The position numbers and the translations under genes are program-made. From Candidatus Bathyarchaeia archaeon (GTDB taxonomy: Archaea; Thermoproteota; Bathyarchaeia; 40CM-2-53-6), in NCBI GenBank assembly GCA_035935655.1, contig DASYWW010000039.1, forward strand, positions 1 through 64,000: a DNA stretch of 64,000 nucleotides, written 5' to 3'. Below are positions 35,844 to 45,088 of the stretch, one piece after another; within the stretch, counting starts at the first letter, position 1; every line of letters starts with the position of its first letter. The notes under the pieces are model-generated. The model did no database searches and was not told the origin of the DNA. It saw only the letters and a list, made by a program, of their open reading frames with translations.

Positions 35844-36679
35844 CCGTTTTCCCTTTCGGAGGACAGTCTCCTGAGACTCCTCTGTAGGAATGAGTCGCCG
35901 AACCTGACGAAAAACGTGCTGTTGCCAGATTTTCTGAACGATAGCGATTGTCCGATTCTGATTTCCCTCTCAAGACGACCGTCAATGACAAGGTTGGCGC
36001 TTGGACCCGGTTCTGCCACCCGCAGTTGTACGCCTGCCTTCACTGGTACTACGATGGACCTGACTGGTTGGAGAGGGGCGATCAGAGTTAGCGATACACT
36101 ATCCATTGAGGTTTCGAGAACGGGTCCTCCTGCTGAGAATGAGTGGGCTGTCGAACCCGTTGGGGTGGAGACAATGATTCCGTCGGCGCGAGCTTGGAAA
36201 ACCTGTTTGCCTCGCAAAGCTAGGTTGAGGTTGAGCATTTTCGCGGGTAGGGTTGGAAGTAGGAGTGCCTCGTTGAGTGCTTCGCCCACAACTTGGTTCT
36301 TGTGAAGCACTAGGAGTTTCCATTGCTCCTCCAGTTCGTAAATGCCTTTCTCCCACTTGGTGAAAGCAGTGTCGAACTCGAATGGTTCGACTTCTGTGAG
36401 GTAGCCACGGCGACCCATGTTGACTGCGAGGATGTGCGTCTTGGGTTTTGACATCTCCTTAGCAGCCTTCAGTACGGTCCCGTCTCCTCCCAGCGTGACC
36501 AAGAGATCGATCCTCATTCGCCTGAGAGGTTTGCCTCCGGGAATCTTCGCTGCTCTTGCTAGTTCTTCGTCTGGGACTGATCTGAAGCCGTGCTGTTCGA
36601 TAATCCCGTGGATCTTCTTAGCTTCGTTGAGGATTTCCTTCGAGCCTTTCTTGGCTAGGATGCCGACCGCCTTGGGCAT
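35840..36679 (-). CDS. nadK: NAD kinase
   Basis: The enzyme phosphorylates NAD to NADP. The nucleotide loop LVTLGGDGTVLKA has GGDGT at residues 64-68. ALNEALLLP contains the conserved NE motif, and VSTPTGSTAHSFSAGGPV is the second signature. The 279-residue length fits archaeal NadK. The ATG start at 36679 is 125 bases from the divergent aIF5A gene. It overlaps nob1 by four bases. Confidence 0.94.
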   Translation of the reverse strand: MPKAVGILAKKGSKEILNEAKKIHGIIEQHGFRSVPDEELARAAKIPGGKPLRRMRIDLLVTLGGDGTVLKAAKEMSKPKTHILAVNMGRRGYLTEVEPFEFDTAFTKWEKGIYELEEQWKLLVLHKNQVVGEALNEALLLPTLPAKMLNLNLALRGKQVFQARADGIIVSTPTGSTAHSFSAGGPVLETSMDSVSLTLIAPLQPVRSIVVPVKAGVQLRVAEPGPSANLVIDGRLEREIRIGQSLSFRKSGNSTFFVRFGDSFLQRSLRRLSSERENG

Positions 36680-36757
36680 GACTATACAGATCGTAGAAAG
36701 CTGGAATGGACCAGTTGAAAAGAATTCTCTAGCAATGGCCTCCGAATCACGCGAAGT

Positions 36758-36764
36758 CTTTTAG
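36758..36764 (+). promoter_or_regulatory. TATA-like box before aIF5A
   Basis: The stretch cttttag lies 41-47 bases before the TTG start at 36805, in the divergent gap with nadK. Confidence 0.35.
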
Positions 36765-36804
36765 ATGGAAGTCCAAGCCGACGAGCTTCTAGGACGCAGT
36801 TTCA

Positions 36805-37200
36805 TTGAGCAAGCCGGTCGAAGTTGGCAGTTTGAAGATTGGCCAGTACGTCATCATTGATGGCGAACCCTGCAGGATTGTAGAGTTCGAGAAATCCAAG
36901 CCTGGCAAGCACGGCTCTGCAAAGGCAAGGATCGTGGCGATAAGCGCGTTCACAGGCCAGAAGCGGAATCTCATCAGCCCCGTTGATGGGAAAGCCGAGG
37001 TCCCGCTCATAGACAAGCGAACGGGACAGGTTCTTTCTATCTCCGGAAATCTTCTCCAAGTGATGGATATGGAGAATTATCAGACATTCGAGACACCTAT
37101 GCCTGATGACGAGGACTTGAAGAAACAGATGGCTTCCGGAATTGAAGTCGAGTACTGGAGCGTCATGGGACGGAATATGGTCGTCCGCCGAAAGGGCTGA
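36805..37200 (+). CDS. eif5A: translation factor aIF5A
   Basis: This 131-residue protein is the archaeal EF-P/eIF5A homologue that helps ribosomes through difficult peptide bonds. The hypusine loop KPGKHGSAKAR places the modified lysine at residue 35. The C-terminal OB domain follows (LISPVDGKAEVPLID...). The start is TTG. A deoxyhypusine synthase gene begins 58 bases downstream on the same strand, linking substrate and modifying enzyme. Confidence 0.97.
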   Translation: MSKPVEVGSLKIGQYVIIDGEPCRIVEFEKSKPGKHGSAKARIVAISAFTGQKRNLISPVDGKAEVPLIDKRTGQVLSISGNLLQVMDMENYQTFETPMPDDEDLKKQMASGIEVEYWSVMGRNMVVRRKG

Positions 37201-37258
37201 GTAATCCATCACGAGTAAAGGTCCTGCAACAGTAAGACACCTGCGGCTGTGGCCCGGA

Positions 37259-38173
37259 ATGACGGCCGAGGCTCTCGTTCGAGAGATGAGCGCAACCGGG
37301 GTCCTGGGCGCGGGGCGAATCGGGGCGGCAGCTGATGTTGTCAACGGCATGTTCCGAGAGCCGGACTATACAAACGTCCTGACTCTCGCTGGCCCGATGG
37401 TTCCGTCAGGGTTTCGGCTGCTCATTGGAGATTTGATCGATCGAGGGTTTCTCGACGCGATCGTGACCACGGGGGCGAACTTGACCCATGATGTGATTGA
37501 GGCCCTTGGCCTACACCATTATCAGGGCACCTTCCAAGTTGACGACCGTCTCCTGATCAAGAAAGGGTATAGTCGGATCGCGGACATTTTTGTTAAAGAA
37601 GAATCATTCCAGATTCTAGACAAGACCGTCAGAAAACTTCTGGGAAAAATTCCAGCTGATCAGAGGCGAGGGGTGGCATTCTCGGACATCCTGAGAAAAA
37701 TCGGCCTCCTCTTGCGTGACAAAGATTCGATTCTATACAAAGCCGCGCGTAACAAGGTTAAGGTCTTCTCGCCAGGGCTTCTGGACTCGATCTTGGGTCT
37801 CAGCCTCTGGAGTTTCTCGCAAACCGGGTTGCTCCAGTTGAATCCGATGGCAGATGTGACAAATATGGTGGAGATGGCAATGACCTCGAAAAAGCTCGGA
37901 GTCCTGATTCTAGGAGGAGGATTGCCAAAACACCACACTCTCTTGGCCAGTGTTCTCCGAGAGGGAGTTGACGCGGCGGTTCAGATAACCGCGGACAGAC
38001 CAGAGCCGGGAGGATTAAGCGGTGCTCCACTGGCTGAGTCGATCAGCTGGAGGAAAATCCGGAAAGGAGGAAGGTTTGTCGACGTTTACGGTGATGCAAC
38101 TATCTGTTTCCCGTTGATAATCGCTGCTGTCCTTGGGAAGGTTAAGAAGCGCGTGAGAACGTTAAGAGAGTAG
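37259..38173 (+). CDS. dys: deoxyhypusine synthase
   Basis: It transfers a butylamine group (from spermidine in the classical reaction) to the aIF5A lysine. Motifs: VTTGANLTHDVIEALGLHHYQG, LILGGGLPKHH, ADRPEPGGLSGAPLAESISWRKI with the catalytic lysine at residue 266, and DATICFPLIIAAV. It starts with ATG between aIF5A and SRP54, and SRP54 begins two bases after its stop. Its position next to aIF5A marks it as the true modifying enzyme, in contrast to the paralogue at 4805-5941. Confidence 0.93.
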   Translation: MTAEALVREMSATGVLGAGRIGAAADVVNGMFREPDYTNVLTLAGPMVPSGFRLLIGDLIDRGFLDAIVTTGANLTHDVIEALGLHHYQGTFQVDDRLLIKKGYSRIADIFVKEESFQILDKTVRKLLGKIPADQRRGVAFSDILRKIGLLLRDKDSILYKAARNKVKVFSPGLLDSILGLSLWSFSQTGLLQLNPMADVTNMVEMAMTSKKLGVLILGGGLPKHHTLLASVLREGVDAAVQITADRPEPGGLSGAPLAESISWRKIRKGGRFVDVYGDATICFPLIIAAVLGKVKKRVRTLRE

Positions 38174-38175
38174 TC

Positions 38176-39498
38176 TTGGAAACAGTCAGCCGTTCTCTGA
38201 CGGACGCTGTCCGCAAGCTCCTGCGGATGCCGAACGTCGACGAGAAGGCGATCAAGGAGCTGGTGAAAGACCTCCAGAGAACGCTCTTGCAGGCTGACGT
38301 GAACGTCGAGCTTGTTCTCCAGCTGTCCAAGACAGTCGAAGATCGTTCGCTCAAGGAGAAACTTCCTCCAGGCATCACTCGACGGGAGCACGTTGTGAAG
38401 GTCCTATATGAAGAAATGACGAAGTTCGTCGGTCAAGACCCGGCCAAGGTCGAGGTCCAACCTGGAGTATTCCGCAAACTCATGCTCGTCGGAATTCAGG
38501 GTACCGGAAAGACTACTAGTTCGGTGAAACTGGCACGGTTCTTCCAAAAAAGAGGATTGAGAGTCGGCATCGTCGGCGCTGATACTTACCGTCCGGGCGC
38601 TCTGGATCAATTGGAACAATTAGCGGCAACAGTGGAGATTCCGGTCTATGGTGAGCCTGGCAACAAGAAGCCCGAGGAAATCGCAAAGCATGGTCTCGAC
38701 CACTATCGGAAGGAGAAGACTGACTTGGTGATTATCGATACCGCGGGACGGCACAGGAACGAGCGGGACTTGATGGACGAGATGAAGAGAATTGCTTCTG
38801 CTGTGAAGCCCGACGAGATCGTGTTGGCTATCGACGCGACTATTGGACAGCAGGCGATTACCCAAGCTCGGGCCTTCCACGAAGCAACTCCCGTCGGGTC
38901 GGTGCTTCTGACGAAGATGGATGGATCTGCGAAGGGAGGAGGAGCGCTCTCGGCCGTCGCCGGGACCGGCTCGAAGGTCAAATTCATCGGAACCGGAGAA
39001 CGAGTCGAGGACCTGGAGCAATTCGTTCCAACGGATTTTGTCGGGCGGCTCTTGGGAATGGGCGATTTGAACGCGCTTCTGGAGAAAGTGAAAGAGGCGG
39101 AGGTGCAGGTTCCAGAGGCGAAAGTCAAACAGTTCATGGAAGGTCGTTTTACGTTGAAGGACATGTATGATCAGATGGAGAACCTTCGCAAGATGGGACC
39201 ATTGAGAAAAGTGTTGCAGATGATTCCGGGTGGTGTGAGTCTTCCTGAGGAACAGTTGGGTGTCGCGGAGGAGAAGATGAAAGCGTGGAGAGTCATCATT
39301 CAGTCTATGACCAAGAAGGAGCTGGAGGAGCCTCGATTGGTCGACAGCTCTAGATCGAAGAGGATAGCGCGAGGTGCGGGTCGGCCAGAGCGCGAAGTGC
39401 GAGAGCTAGTTAACCAATATTTCACGATGCGGAAGATGATGAAGCAGATGAAGCGACGTGGGCCTATGATGAAAGGCATGCCATTCATGAAGAAGTAA
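38176..39498 (+). CDS. srp54: signal recognition particle protein SRP54
   Basis: A GTPase binding signal sequences and SRP RNA. An N-terminal helical bundle is followed by G1 (GIQGTGKTTSSVKLA; residues 106-120), DTYRPGALDQLEQL, DTAGRHRNERDL, TKMDGSAKGGGALS and a Met-rich M domain ending MMKQMKRRGPMMKGMPFMKK. Length 440 residues is normal. It has a TTG start two bases after deoxyhypusine synthase, so aIF5A, dys and srp54 likely form one translation-related operon. Confidence 0.97.
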   Translation: METVSRSLTDAVRKLLRMPNVDEKAIKELVKDLQRTLLQADVNVELVLQLSKTVEDRSLKEKLPPGITRREHVVKVLYEEMTKFVGQDPAKVEVQPGVFRKLMLVGIQGTGKTTSSVKLARFFQKRGLRVGIVGADTYRPGALDQLEQLAATVEIPVYGEPGNKKPEEIAKHGLDHYRKEKTDLVIIDTAGRHRNERDLMDEMKRIASAVKPDEIVLAIDATIGQQAITQARAFHEATPVGSVLLTKMDGSAKGGGALSAVAGTGSKVKFIGTGERVEDLEQFVPTDFVGRLLGMGDLNALLEKVKEAEVQVPEAKVKQFMEGRFTLKDMYDQMENLRKMGPLRKVLQMIPGGVSLPEEQLGVAEEKMKAWRVIIQSMTKKELEEPRLVDSSRSKRIARGAGRPEREVRELVNQYFTMRKMMKQMKRRGPMMKGMPFMKK

Positions 39499-39553
39499 GT
39501 GTCTCCAGATGAAACGCTTCCATTAACCGGTAAATCGAGGAAAAACGAAAACA

Positions 39554-39910
39554 TCAGGCCTTACGATGATCGTGCAGCTCGATCATGTTTCCCCAAGGGT
39601 CTGTAAGTGTACCTGAATTCTTCCCCTTCCGTTTGACGGAGTATACTTTCTTTTCCAATTGCTCCGCAGCACTTTCGAAGCTGAGGACGTGAAGGCTGAT
39701 CGGAGTATTGTTCCCGTCTCGGAGAACCAGCGGTGTAATTTTCGGGGTTTTGTATAGGGTTAGCTCTCCCAGCCTTGTGGCGATGACGCTCCATTCAGGC
39801 GAGTGCTCTTTGAGCTCGAATCCGAGCGTGTCACAGTATAGTTTGACCGCCTTGTCCATGTCTCCTACTTGAAGGATGATGTGTCCGATGTCACTGACGA
39901 GTTTTGGCAA
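39554..39910 (-). CDS. VOC/glyoxalase-fold small protein
   Basis: A single VOC domain of 118 residues: IGHIILQVGDMDKAVKLYCDTLGFEL, then VIATRLGELTLYKTP and the end GTLTDPWGNMIELHDHRK. Potential metal ligands are His10 and the late Glu/His. Such proteins act as lyases, dioxygenases or resistance proteins; no substrate is indicated. It is convergent with srp54 and 55 bases from it. Confidence 0.82.
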   Translation of the reverse strand: MPKLVSDIGHIILQVGDMDKAVKLYCDTLGFELKEHSPEWSVIATRLGELTLYKTPKITPLVLRDGNNTPISLHVLSFESAAEQLEKKVYSVKRKGKNSGTLTDPWGNMIELHDHRKA

Positions 39911-40069
39911 GTCTAATTCCTTACAGCTGGTGGACGAAAGGGCTTATTCTTTTCGCTCGACCCGAGCTTTGGTTTTCTCTGGCAGAAAGTAGACCCAGAG
40001 ATAAATGACCCTAAGGGACGGGCTAGAATGTCTGAACCGTACACCTGTGATCTTCCTCGAATAGCCAGA

Positions 40070-40360
40070 CTAGAGGACTCTGACGGCGACGTGGCAGGCC
40101 GGGCAGAACTGGTAGATGCTGTAGATCTCGGAGGAGTCCTTTCCCTCTTCAATGTCATGAACCATTATCGCAACCATTTCCTGCATGCAGGGAGAATGGT
40201 GCGAGTCATCCATCGGTGTAACCTCCACTTTTGCTCCTTCTGGCATGCTCTTCTCGAGCTGAACAACCAAGTCTTCCGACTTCTTGAGGGGAAACTCGTC
40301 GAAGGGAATGTGGGGAAAGCCGTTGAGCAACTGAGGGCCTTTCTTGACTGTCTTTTTCAA
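40070..40360 (-). CDS. small hypothetical protein with C-terminal CxxC
   Basis: A 96-residue soluble protein with a mid-section VQLEKSMPEGAKVEVTPMDDSHHSPCMQEMVAIMVHDI and a C-terminal FCPACHVAVRVL. The cysteines and paired histidines could bind metal. It starts with TTG (LKKTVKKGP). No family is recognised. It is on the same strand as the two flanking small genes. Confidence 0.5.
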   Translation of the reverse strand: MKKTVKKGPQLLNGFPHIPFDEFPLKKSEDLVVQLEKSMPEGAKVEVTPMDDSHHSPCMQEMVAIMVHDIEEGKDSSEIYSIYQFCPACHVAVRVL

Positions 40361-40536
40361 TCCATATCCCGAAATTCAATCTCTTCTGTAAGGTATCGAA
40401 TTTTAGCCTGTGAGAGACCAAGTTTAAGCCTTGAGTAACTCACGGAACGCGACGGGTCCAACTAAGGTCCTAGGCAGGGAAGACGAGCTTCTGAATAGGG
40501 GCCACATAGTGCGTTGAAAGCGCGCCTGTTTCAGGA

Positions 40537-40795
40537 AGTCTGCGGGGACTACCACTCTCGCGTCTCGAGGGTCGCTCGCTAGTACCCCCCTTTTTGATCG
40601 GAAGATTTCCTGTCTGGCAGTGATTCTGGGCGAGATGGGTGGTTTGGGGTGTGATTCGGGCTTGGATGGAAACCTGTTTGCTGGAGTTATCCGGATATTC
40701 CCGAACGATTTTCGGGGGAGAGTTTGGGGATGCATCAGACTCGAGATCAGGGCTGAAAATGGGCGATTTCTTGGGTCTCGTCGTGACTGGTAGCT
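40537..40795. repeat. dispersed non-coding element, copy A
   Basis: About 250 bases with clear similarity to 47941-48185. Shared blocks in the same order include ccactct.gcg.ctc.agggtcg.tcgct, cccccta/ccccccttttt, atttcctgtctgg, gattctgggcgag, ggcttggat, ttcc(c)gaacga.ttt and gatca.ggctga...aggcgatt. Overlapping frames differ between copies and contain stops in copy B, so it is probably not coding. It may be a non-coding RNA or a remnant of a non-autonomous repeat. The 357-base region 40440-40796 holds nothing else recognisable. Confidence 0.65.
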
Positions 40796-40997
40796 AGAAT
40801 CGACGCTTGAATTTACGAATCGGGTGCTGTTTTTCAATGGAAAACCAGTCTCCACCACAATGGTTGGGGCACGCTTTCTCGTCGAGCTGTAGCATCTCTC
40901 CCTCAGCATAGTTGAGCTGTCTTCTTCTCTCCTCGAAGGTCCGCTCAAATTTGACCGCGCATTTTACGCAGCGCAGTTCCAAAACAACTCTAGCCAT
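40794..40997 (-). CDS. small zinc-ribbon-like protein
   Basis: A 67-residue protein with LRCVKCAVKFERTFEERRRQ and, later, ACPNHCGGDWFSIEK. CxxC plus CPNHC gives four potential zinc ligands about 28 residues apart. The C-terminus is basic (RKFKRRF). It looks like a small nucleic-acid-binding ribbon. It starts with ATG at 40997. Confidence 0.6.
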   Translation of the reverse strand: MARVVLELRCVKCAVKFERTFEERRRQLNYAEGEMLQLDEKACPNHCGGDWFSIEKQHPIRKFKRRF

Positions 40998-41079
40998 CCA
41001 GTGGACCTTTTTCTGCTCCCCGAGCGAAGGTCAAGGGTAATTAAACCAGAAAGCCGCCCGACAGTAAAGCGACCCTACA

Positions 41080-42237
41080 GTGCTTCTCGAACCTCCTGAG
41101 GAACGATTGCGACTAGATCCGGAACTAGAACAACGTCTCCGTAAAACATACGGCCCGAGAACCGATAGAGTTCTCTCAGCGATGGCCGCGCCACCCTCAA
41201 AATACTATTTCCGAATAAACACTCTCAGAGCCGAACGGGACAATGTCATCCAATCAACGCTGTCCAAAGGTCTTCATGCAGAAGCTCACCCGGGGCTGGA
41301 TGACGCCGGGTTCCTTCATCCGCGACGATCGAAGATAGAAACCGACGGGAGTATTGTGGTGGCGGACAGGTTCGCCGCAGAGGCGGTCCAACTGGGGGCC
41401 CATCTCTATGCTCCGGGTGTGAAGAGATGTCATAGGCTGCGGCCCGGGATGAAAGTAACAGTGGTCGACGAGAACGGAACTCCGGTAGGTTCTGGCGTCT
41501 CTCATCAAAGTGAAACAAGCATCTTGACCTATCGGCAGGGTTTGGCCGTGGAGACCACTCGCAGTAGAACAGGCATGCCCAGTATAATCGACACACCATG
41601 GTACTCGAATGGGCAGATTCATCTCCAATCATTGCCGGCTATTCTGACAAGCCATGTCCTGGATCCGAAGCCTAGGGAGACAATAGTCGACCTCAACTGC
41701 GCGCCAGGTGGAAAGACAAGTCACATCTGCCAGCTGACTTCGAACCAAGCCAAAGTAATCGGTTTCGATCGCAATGAGCGGAAGATTCAGAAAGCAGGGG
41801 AACTCATGCGAAGGCTGGGTTGCGCCAACTACCAGCTCATTTCGCACGATTCAAGATACGTTCACCTAGATTACAACATCAAGGCCGACCGAGTATTAGT
41901 CGATCCACCCTGCACCGCTCTGGGAATAGTCCCGAAACTCGCAATCGAGACTAGAGCGAAGAACGTTGACAGCTCAGCAGAATATCAAAAACAGTTTCTA
42001 TCGGCTGCATCTCATCTCGTCAAGAAAGATGGAACAATCGTGTACAGCGTTTGCACAATTACCAAAGAAGAGTGCGAAGACGTTGCGGAGTTTGCACAGA
42101 AGGAATTGGGACTAGTGTTGGATCAGCAAGTTCCATTTTTGGCAGAAGCAGGGTTCGATTCGGATCAGCTCACACAAAGATTCAATCCTGACATTCACGA
42201 GACAGGATATTTCATGGCCCGATTCATCAAGAACTGA
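41080..42237 (+). CDS. NOL1/NOP2/Sun-family RNA m5C methyltransferase with PUA domain
   Basis: A 385-residue protein with an N-terminal NSUN-like segment, a PUA domain at about residues 90-165 (RFAAEAVQLGAHLYAPGV), and a SAM-binding domain starting DLNCAPGGKT (205-213). The two active-site cysteines are Cys278 in DPPCTALG and Cys325 in YSVCTI. An N-terminal or inserted PUA domain marks archaeal tRNA or rRNA m5C enzymes similar to NSUN6. The start is GTG. The DHH phosphoesterase gene follows after 7 bases. Confidence 0.92.
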   Translation: MLLEPPEERLRLDPELEQRLRKTYGPRTDRVLSAMAAPPSKYYFRINTLRAERDNVIQSTLSKGLHAEAHPGLDDAGFLHPRRSKIETDGSIVVADRFAAEAVQLGAHLYAPGVKRCHRLRPGMKVTVVDENGTPVGSGVSHQSETSILTYRQGLAVETTRSRTGMPSIIDTPWYSNGQIHLQSLPAILTSHVLDPKPRETIVDLNCAPGGKTSHICQLTSNQAKVIGFDRNERKIQKAGELMRRLGCANYQLISHDSRYVHLDYNIKADRVLVDPPCTALGIVPKLAIETRAKNVDSSAEYQKQFLSAASHLVKKDGTIVYSVCTITKEECEDVAEFAQKELGLVLDQQVPFLAEAGFDSDQLTQRFNPDIHETGYFMARFIKN

Positions 42238-42244
42238 GACAAGC

Positions 42245-43428
42245 GTGGAAGACCTTCCGGGTTTCCAGAAAAAGACACAGGCTGCTGTATCGGACATTCG
42301 GAAGTCCGGCATCCGAGAAGCTGTCGTTCTCCATCACGATGAAGCAGACGGACTCACCTCAGCAACACTGACCAAAATAGCCCTGACACAGCTCGGACTT
42401 GAGACGAGGCTAATCTGTCTCGACAAGTTATATCCAGAGGTCGTAAAAGACATCGAATCAGGCGCCAGACGCATCGTTGCCTACGTCGACTTGGCTCCGG
42501 CCATGTTGATTGGCTAATCAAAGCAAACAGTACTAGAAGTCTAATCCTAGTTCTCGACCACCACGATACTTCTCCAATTCAGGATCCAATGCTCTACAAT
42601 CTGAACCCTGAATTGTACGGTTTTTCGGGCGAGAAGGACGCCTCCTCCGCGACAGTGGCCTACCTGTTTTGCAAAGCTGTCGATCCCGGAACTTCCAACT
42701 ACGCCCACCTAGCAACCATCGGGTCTCTGGAACTACCCGGCGAAACGCAAGGACTCAACTTGATCGCAATGAAAGACGCGAAAGACGGGGGACTGATTCG
42801 TGATTCTGGCAAGGGGGACCTTAGGATCGAAGCGAAGGGGATGAATCTCACTAGAACGCGAGCCTCCAGTCTTCTCAACATCTTGGGCTCGGTTGGCTAC
42901 TACCGAAACGGACCCGCGGTTGGTGTCGGTGCCTGCCTAAGTGGCTTCGATGAACAAGCGATTGAGAGGGCCAAGGAGTTCGAGGAAGAACGAAAACAAG
43001 CTAATCGAAAAATGCTCGCGACAATAAAGAAGGATGGCCTCTCGCAGAAGAAAAGCATCCAATGGTTCCACGCCCATGAAAATTACAAAGGCATGGGAGG
43101 CAAAGTGGTCGGGAGTTTTTGCTCCTACTTACTATTCCAGCAAGGCGTCAACCCCGTCAAATACCTGATCGGCATGATGAGTATTCCACCAGACATTCCC
43201 GGTTGGGGAAAATTACCCTCATCCATGATCAAGGTCTCTGGAAGAGCTCCACGAATCCTCACTACATTGATCGAAAGAAGCAAGAAACCTCCTCTGTCAA
43301 GGATTCTTCCCGACTCATGTGCAAATATTGGTGGATTCGGTGACGGGCACTCCGTTGCAGCCTCAGGTGTCTTTCCTCTAGGGAAAGAGGAGTTGTTCTT
43401 GGAAGAGATAGATCGATTGGCTGTCTAG
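42245..43428 (+). pseudogene. DHH-family phosphoesterase (RecJ/Cdc45-like), frameshifted
   Basis: The first frame (42245-42517) encodes AVVLHHDEADGLTSATL, a DHH motif I equivalent, and stops after YVDLAPAMLIG. Reading one base earlier from 42508 gives DWLIKANSTRSLILVLDHHDTSP with the DHH motif and continues to 43428, ending FGDGHSVAASGVFPLGKEELF (the GGGH-like DHHA1 region). The whole would be one protein of about 394 residues with a single base missing in atgtt_gattgg. Archaeal relatives (GAN-like) join GINS and MCM or degrade single strands. Stops overlap with the convergent dehydrogenase (CTAG). It may be a sequence error. Confidence 0.85.
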
Positions 43429-45005
43429 GCGTCTTTGACTACGGTCTGAGCCTGTTCGTGCATGAATTCTAACAGATAGTATGGTCCGCCGACTCCCTTG
43501 CCTGTCGCACCACTGCCTTTCCAGCCGCCAAACGACTGAGAGCCTGGCCAGGCGCCTGTTGTTGCGCCGCCCTTTCTGTTTGAATATGTGACGCCGAAGT
43601 CGATGTTCTTGAAGAAGGTGTCAATCTCGGTCTGATCGTTGCTGAAGATTCCTGCTGTCAGGCCGAAGTCTGTGTCATTTGCTTTTTTCAACGCCTCATC
43701 CAGGCTCTTGACCTCGTCAACGACAACGAAAGGCAGGAAGAGTTCCTCTTTCACAAGACGATCGTTCGAGGGTAGGCCGGTGACGACTGTCGGTTTGACA
43801 TAGTAACCCTTAGACAGTTTCTTGTCGTCTGGTAGGCCACCTCCGGCAACGACTTTGCCGCCATCTTTCTTCGCGATTTCTAGGGAGCGCTGGTATTTCT
43901 TGACGCCTTTCTCATTGATAACGGGACCGACGAAAGTGTCCTTGTCTCTTGGGTCTCCGACTTTGAGGTTCTCTACCTTGTCCTTGAGGATTTTGAGAAA
44001 ATCGTTCTTGATACCTCTCTCCACGTAGACTCGAGAGGTGGCGCTGCACTTTTGGCCGCTGTATCCGAACGCTCCTCGGACGACGCCTTCCGCTGCTTTC
44101 TCAAGGTCTGCACTTGACGTGATTACGGCGGGATTCTTGCTCCCCATCTCAGCAATGAACGGTTTCGGATAGGGCTGCCTGTTAACGAAATCGCGGTAGA
44201 GTTTCATGCCGACATCTTTCGAGCCGGTGAAAGCTATGCCCGCAACATCGAGGTTCCCAGTGACCTCGTCGCCAAACGATTCGCCGGGACCCGTAAGATA
44301 ACTCAGTGCTCCAGGCGGCACTCCGGCTTTGATAAGTATCTCGTAGAGTTTGAGTCCAGACAATGGTGCAGCGCTAGTTGGATGAAACACAACTGTGTTG
44401 CCAGTGACAAGTGCAGATGCTACCATGCCTGCTGCTAACGCCAGTGGGAAATTGAATGGTGAAATGACCGCCCAAACTCCGTAAGGACGGAGAACGCTCT
44501 TCGATGTCTCTCCAGGGGCGCCGGGTTGCATAGGCTTCACGTATCCATCATCATGTTCCATCAAGTCAGCGTAATAGTCGAGCATGTCGATTGCCTCGCT
44601 CGCTTCCGCGACGGCCTCGTATCTGTTCTTGCCGACCTCGTATGTGATGAGGGCTGCAAGCTCGAATCGTTTCTCTTCCATTAGGTCTGCGGCTTTGCGG
44701 ATAATGGCAACTCGTTCTGTCCACGGTTTGCGGCTCCATTCCTCGAACGCATCCTTGGCCGCCTCGATTGCCTTTCGTGCGTGCTGTGCCTTTCCCTTCT
44801 GGAAGTACCCAAGAAGAATCTTGGTGTCTAGCGGGCTTCTAACGTCGAATTCTCCCTCTCCAGCGAGAACCTTTCTGCCGTTGATGAACATGGAACGATG
44901 TTTCCCAAAATCGGCCTCAACTTGTTTTAGTGCCGATTCATATTTCGGATGAATGCTCGGGTCAGCGAGCAATGTAACATAGGTCAGCTTTGTTTCCTGA
45001 CTCAA
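43425..45005 (-). CDS. 1-pyrroline-5-carboxylate dehydrogenase (aldehyde dehydrogenase family)
   Basis: It oxidises glutamate semialdehyde to glutamate in proline breakdown. WAVISPFNFPLALAAGM is the cofactor entry motif. The general base is Glu286 in IAEMGSKNP and the catalytic cysteine is Cys320 in GYSGQKCSATSR. Features FTGSKDVG and GGWKGSGATGKGVGGPYYLLEF match the RocA/PutA type. Length 526 residues. No proline dehydrogenase is encoded nearby. The ATG start is at 45005. Confidence 0.9.
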   Translation of the reverse strand: MSQETKLTYVTLLADPSIHPKYESALKQVEADFGKHRSMFINGRKVLAGEGEFDVRSPLDTKILLGYFQKGKAQHARKAIEAAKDAFEEWSRKPWTERVAIIRKAADLMEEKRFELAALITYEVGKNRYEAVAEASEAIDMLDYYADLMEHDDGYVKPMQPGAPGETSKSVLRPYGVWAVISPFNFPLALAAGMVASALVTGNTVVFHPTSAAPLSGLKLYEILIKAGVPPGALSYLTGPGESFGDEVTGNLDVAGIAFTGSKDVGMKLYRDFVNRQPYPKPFIAEMGSKNPAVITSSADLEKAAEGVVRGAFGYSGQKCSATSRVYVERGIKNDFLKILKDKVENLKVGDPRDKDTFVGPVINEKGVKKYQRSLEIAKKDGGKVVAGGGLPDDKKLSKGYYVKPTVVTGLPSNDRLVKEELFLPFVVVDEVKSLDEALKKANDTDFGLTAGIFSNDQTEIDTFFKNIDFGVTYSNRKGGATTGAWPGSQSFGGWKGSGATGKGVGGPYYLLEFMHEQAQTVVKDA

Positions 45006-45088
45006 GGTATTCTTAACTGTAGCTGATTACAGGCTGAAGATAAGACTAGGCTCAATGAGTGCCTAGAGTCTGAGAACTGGTTCGGAGG

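Noticed and set aside
40424-40948. 174-codon minus-strand frame across repeat copy A
   Set aside because: It overlaps the zinc-ribbon gene, its sequence is low-complexity and basic, and copy B carries stops in the matching frame.
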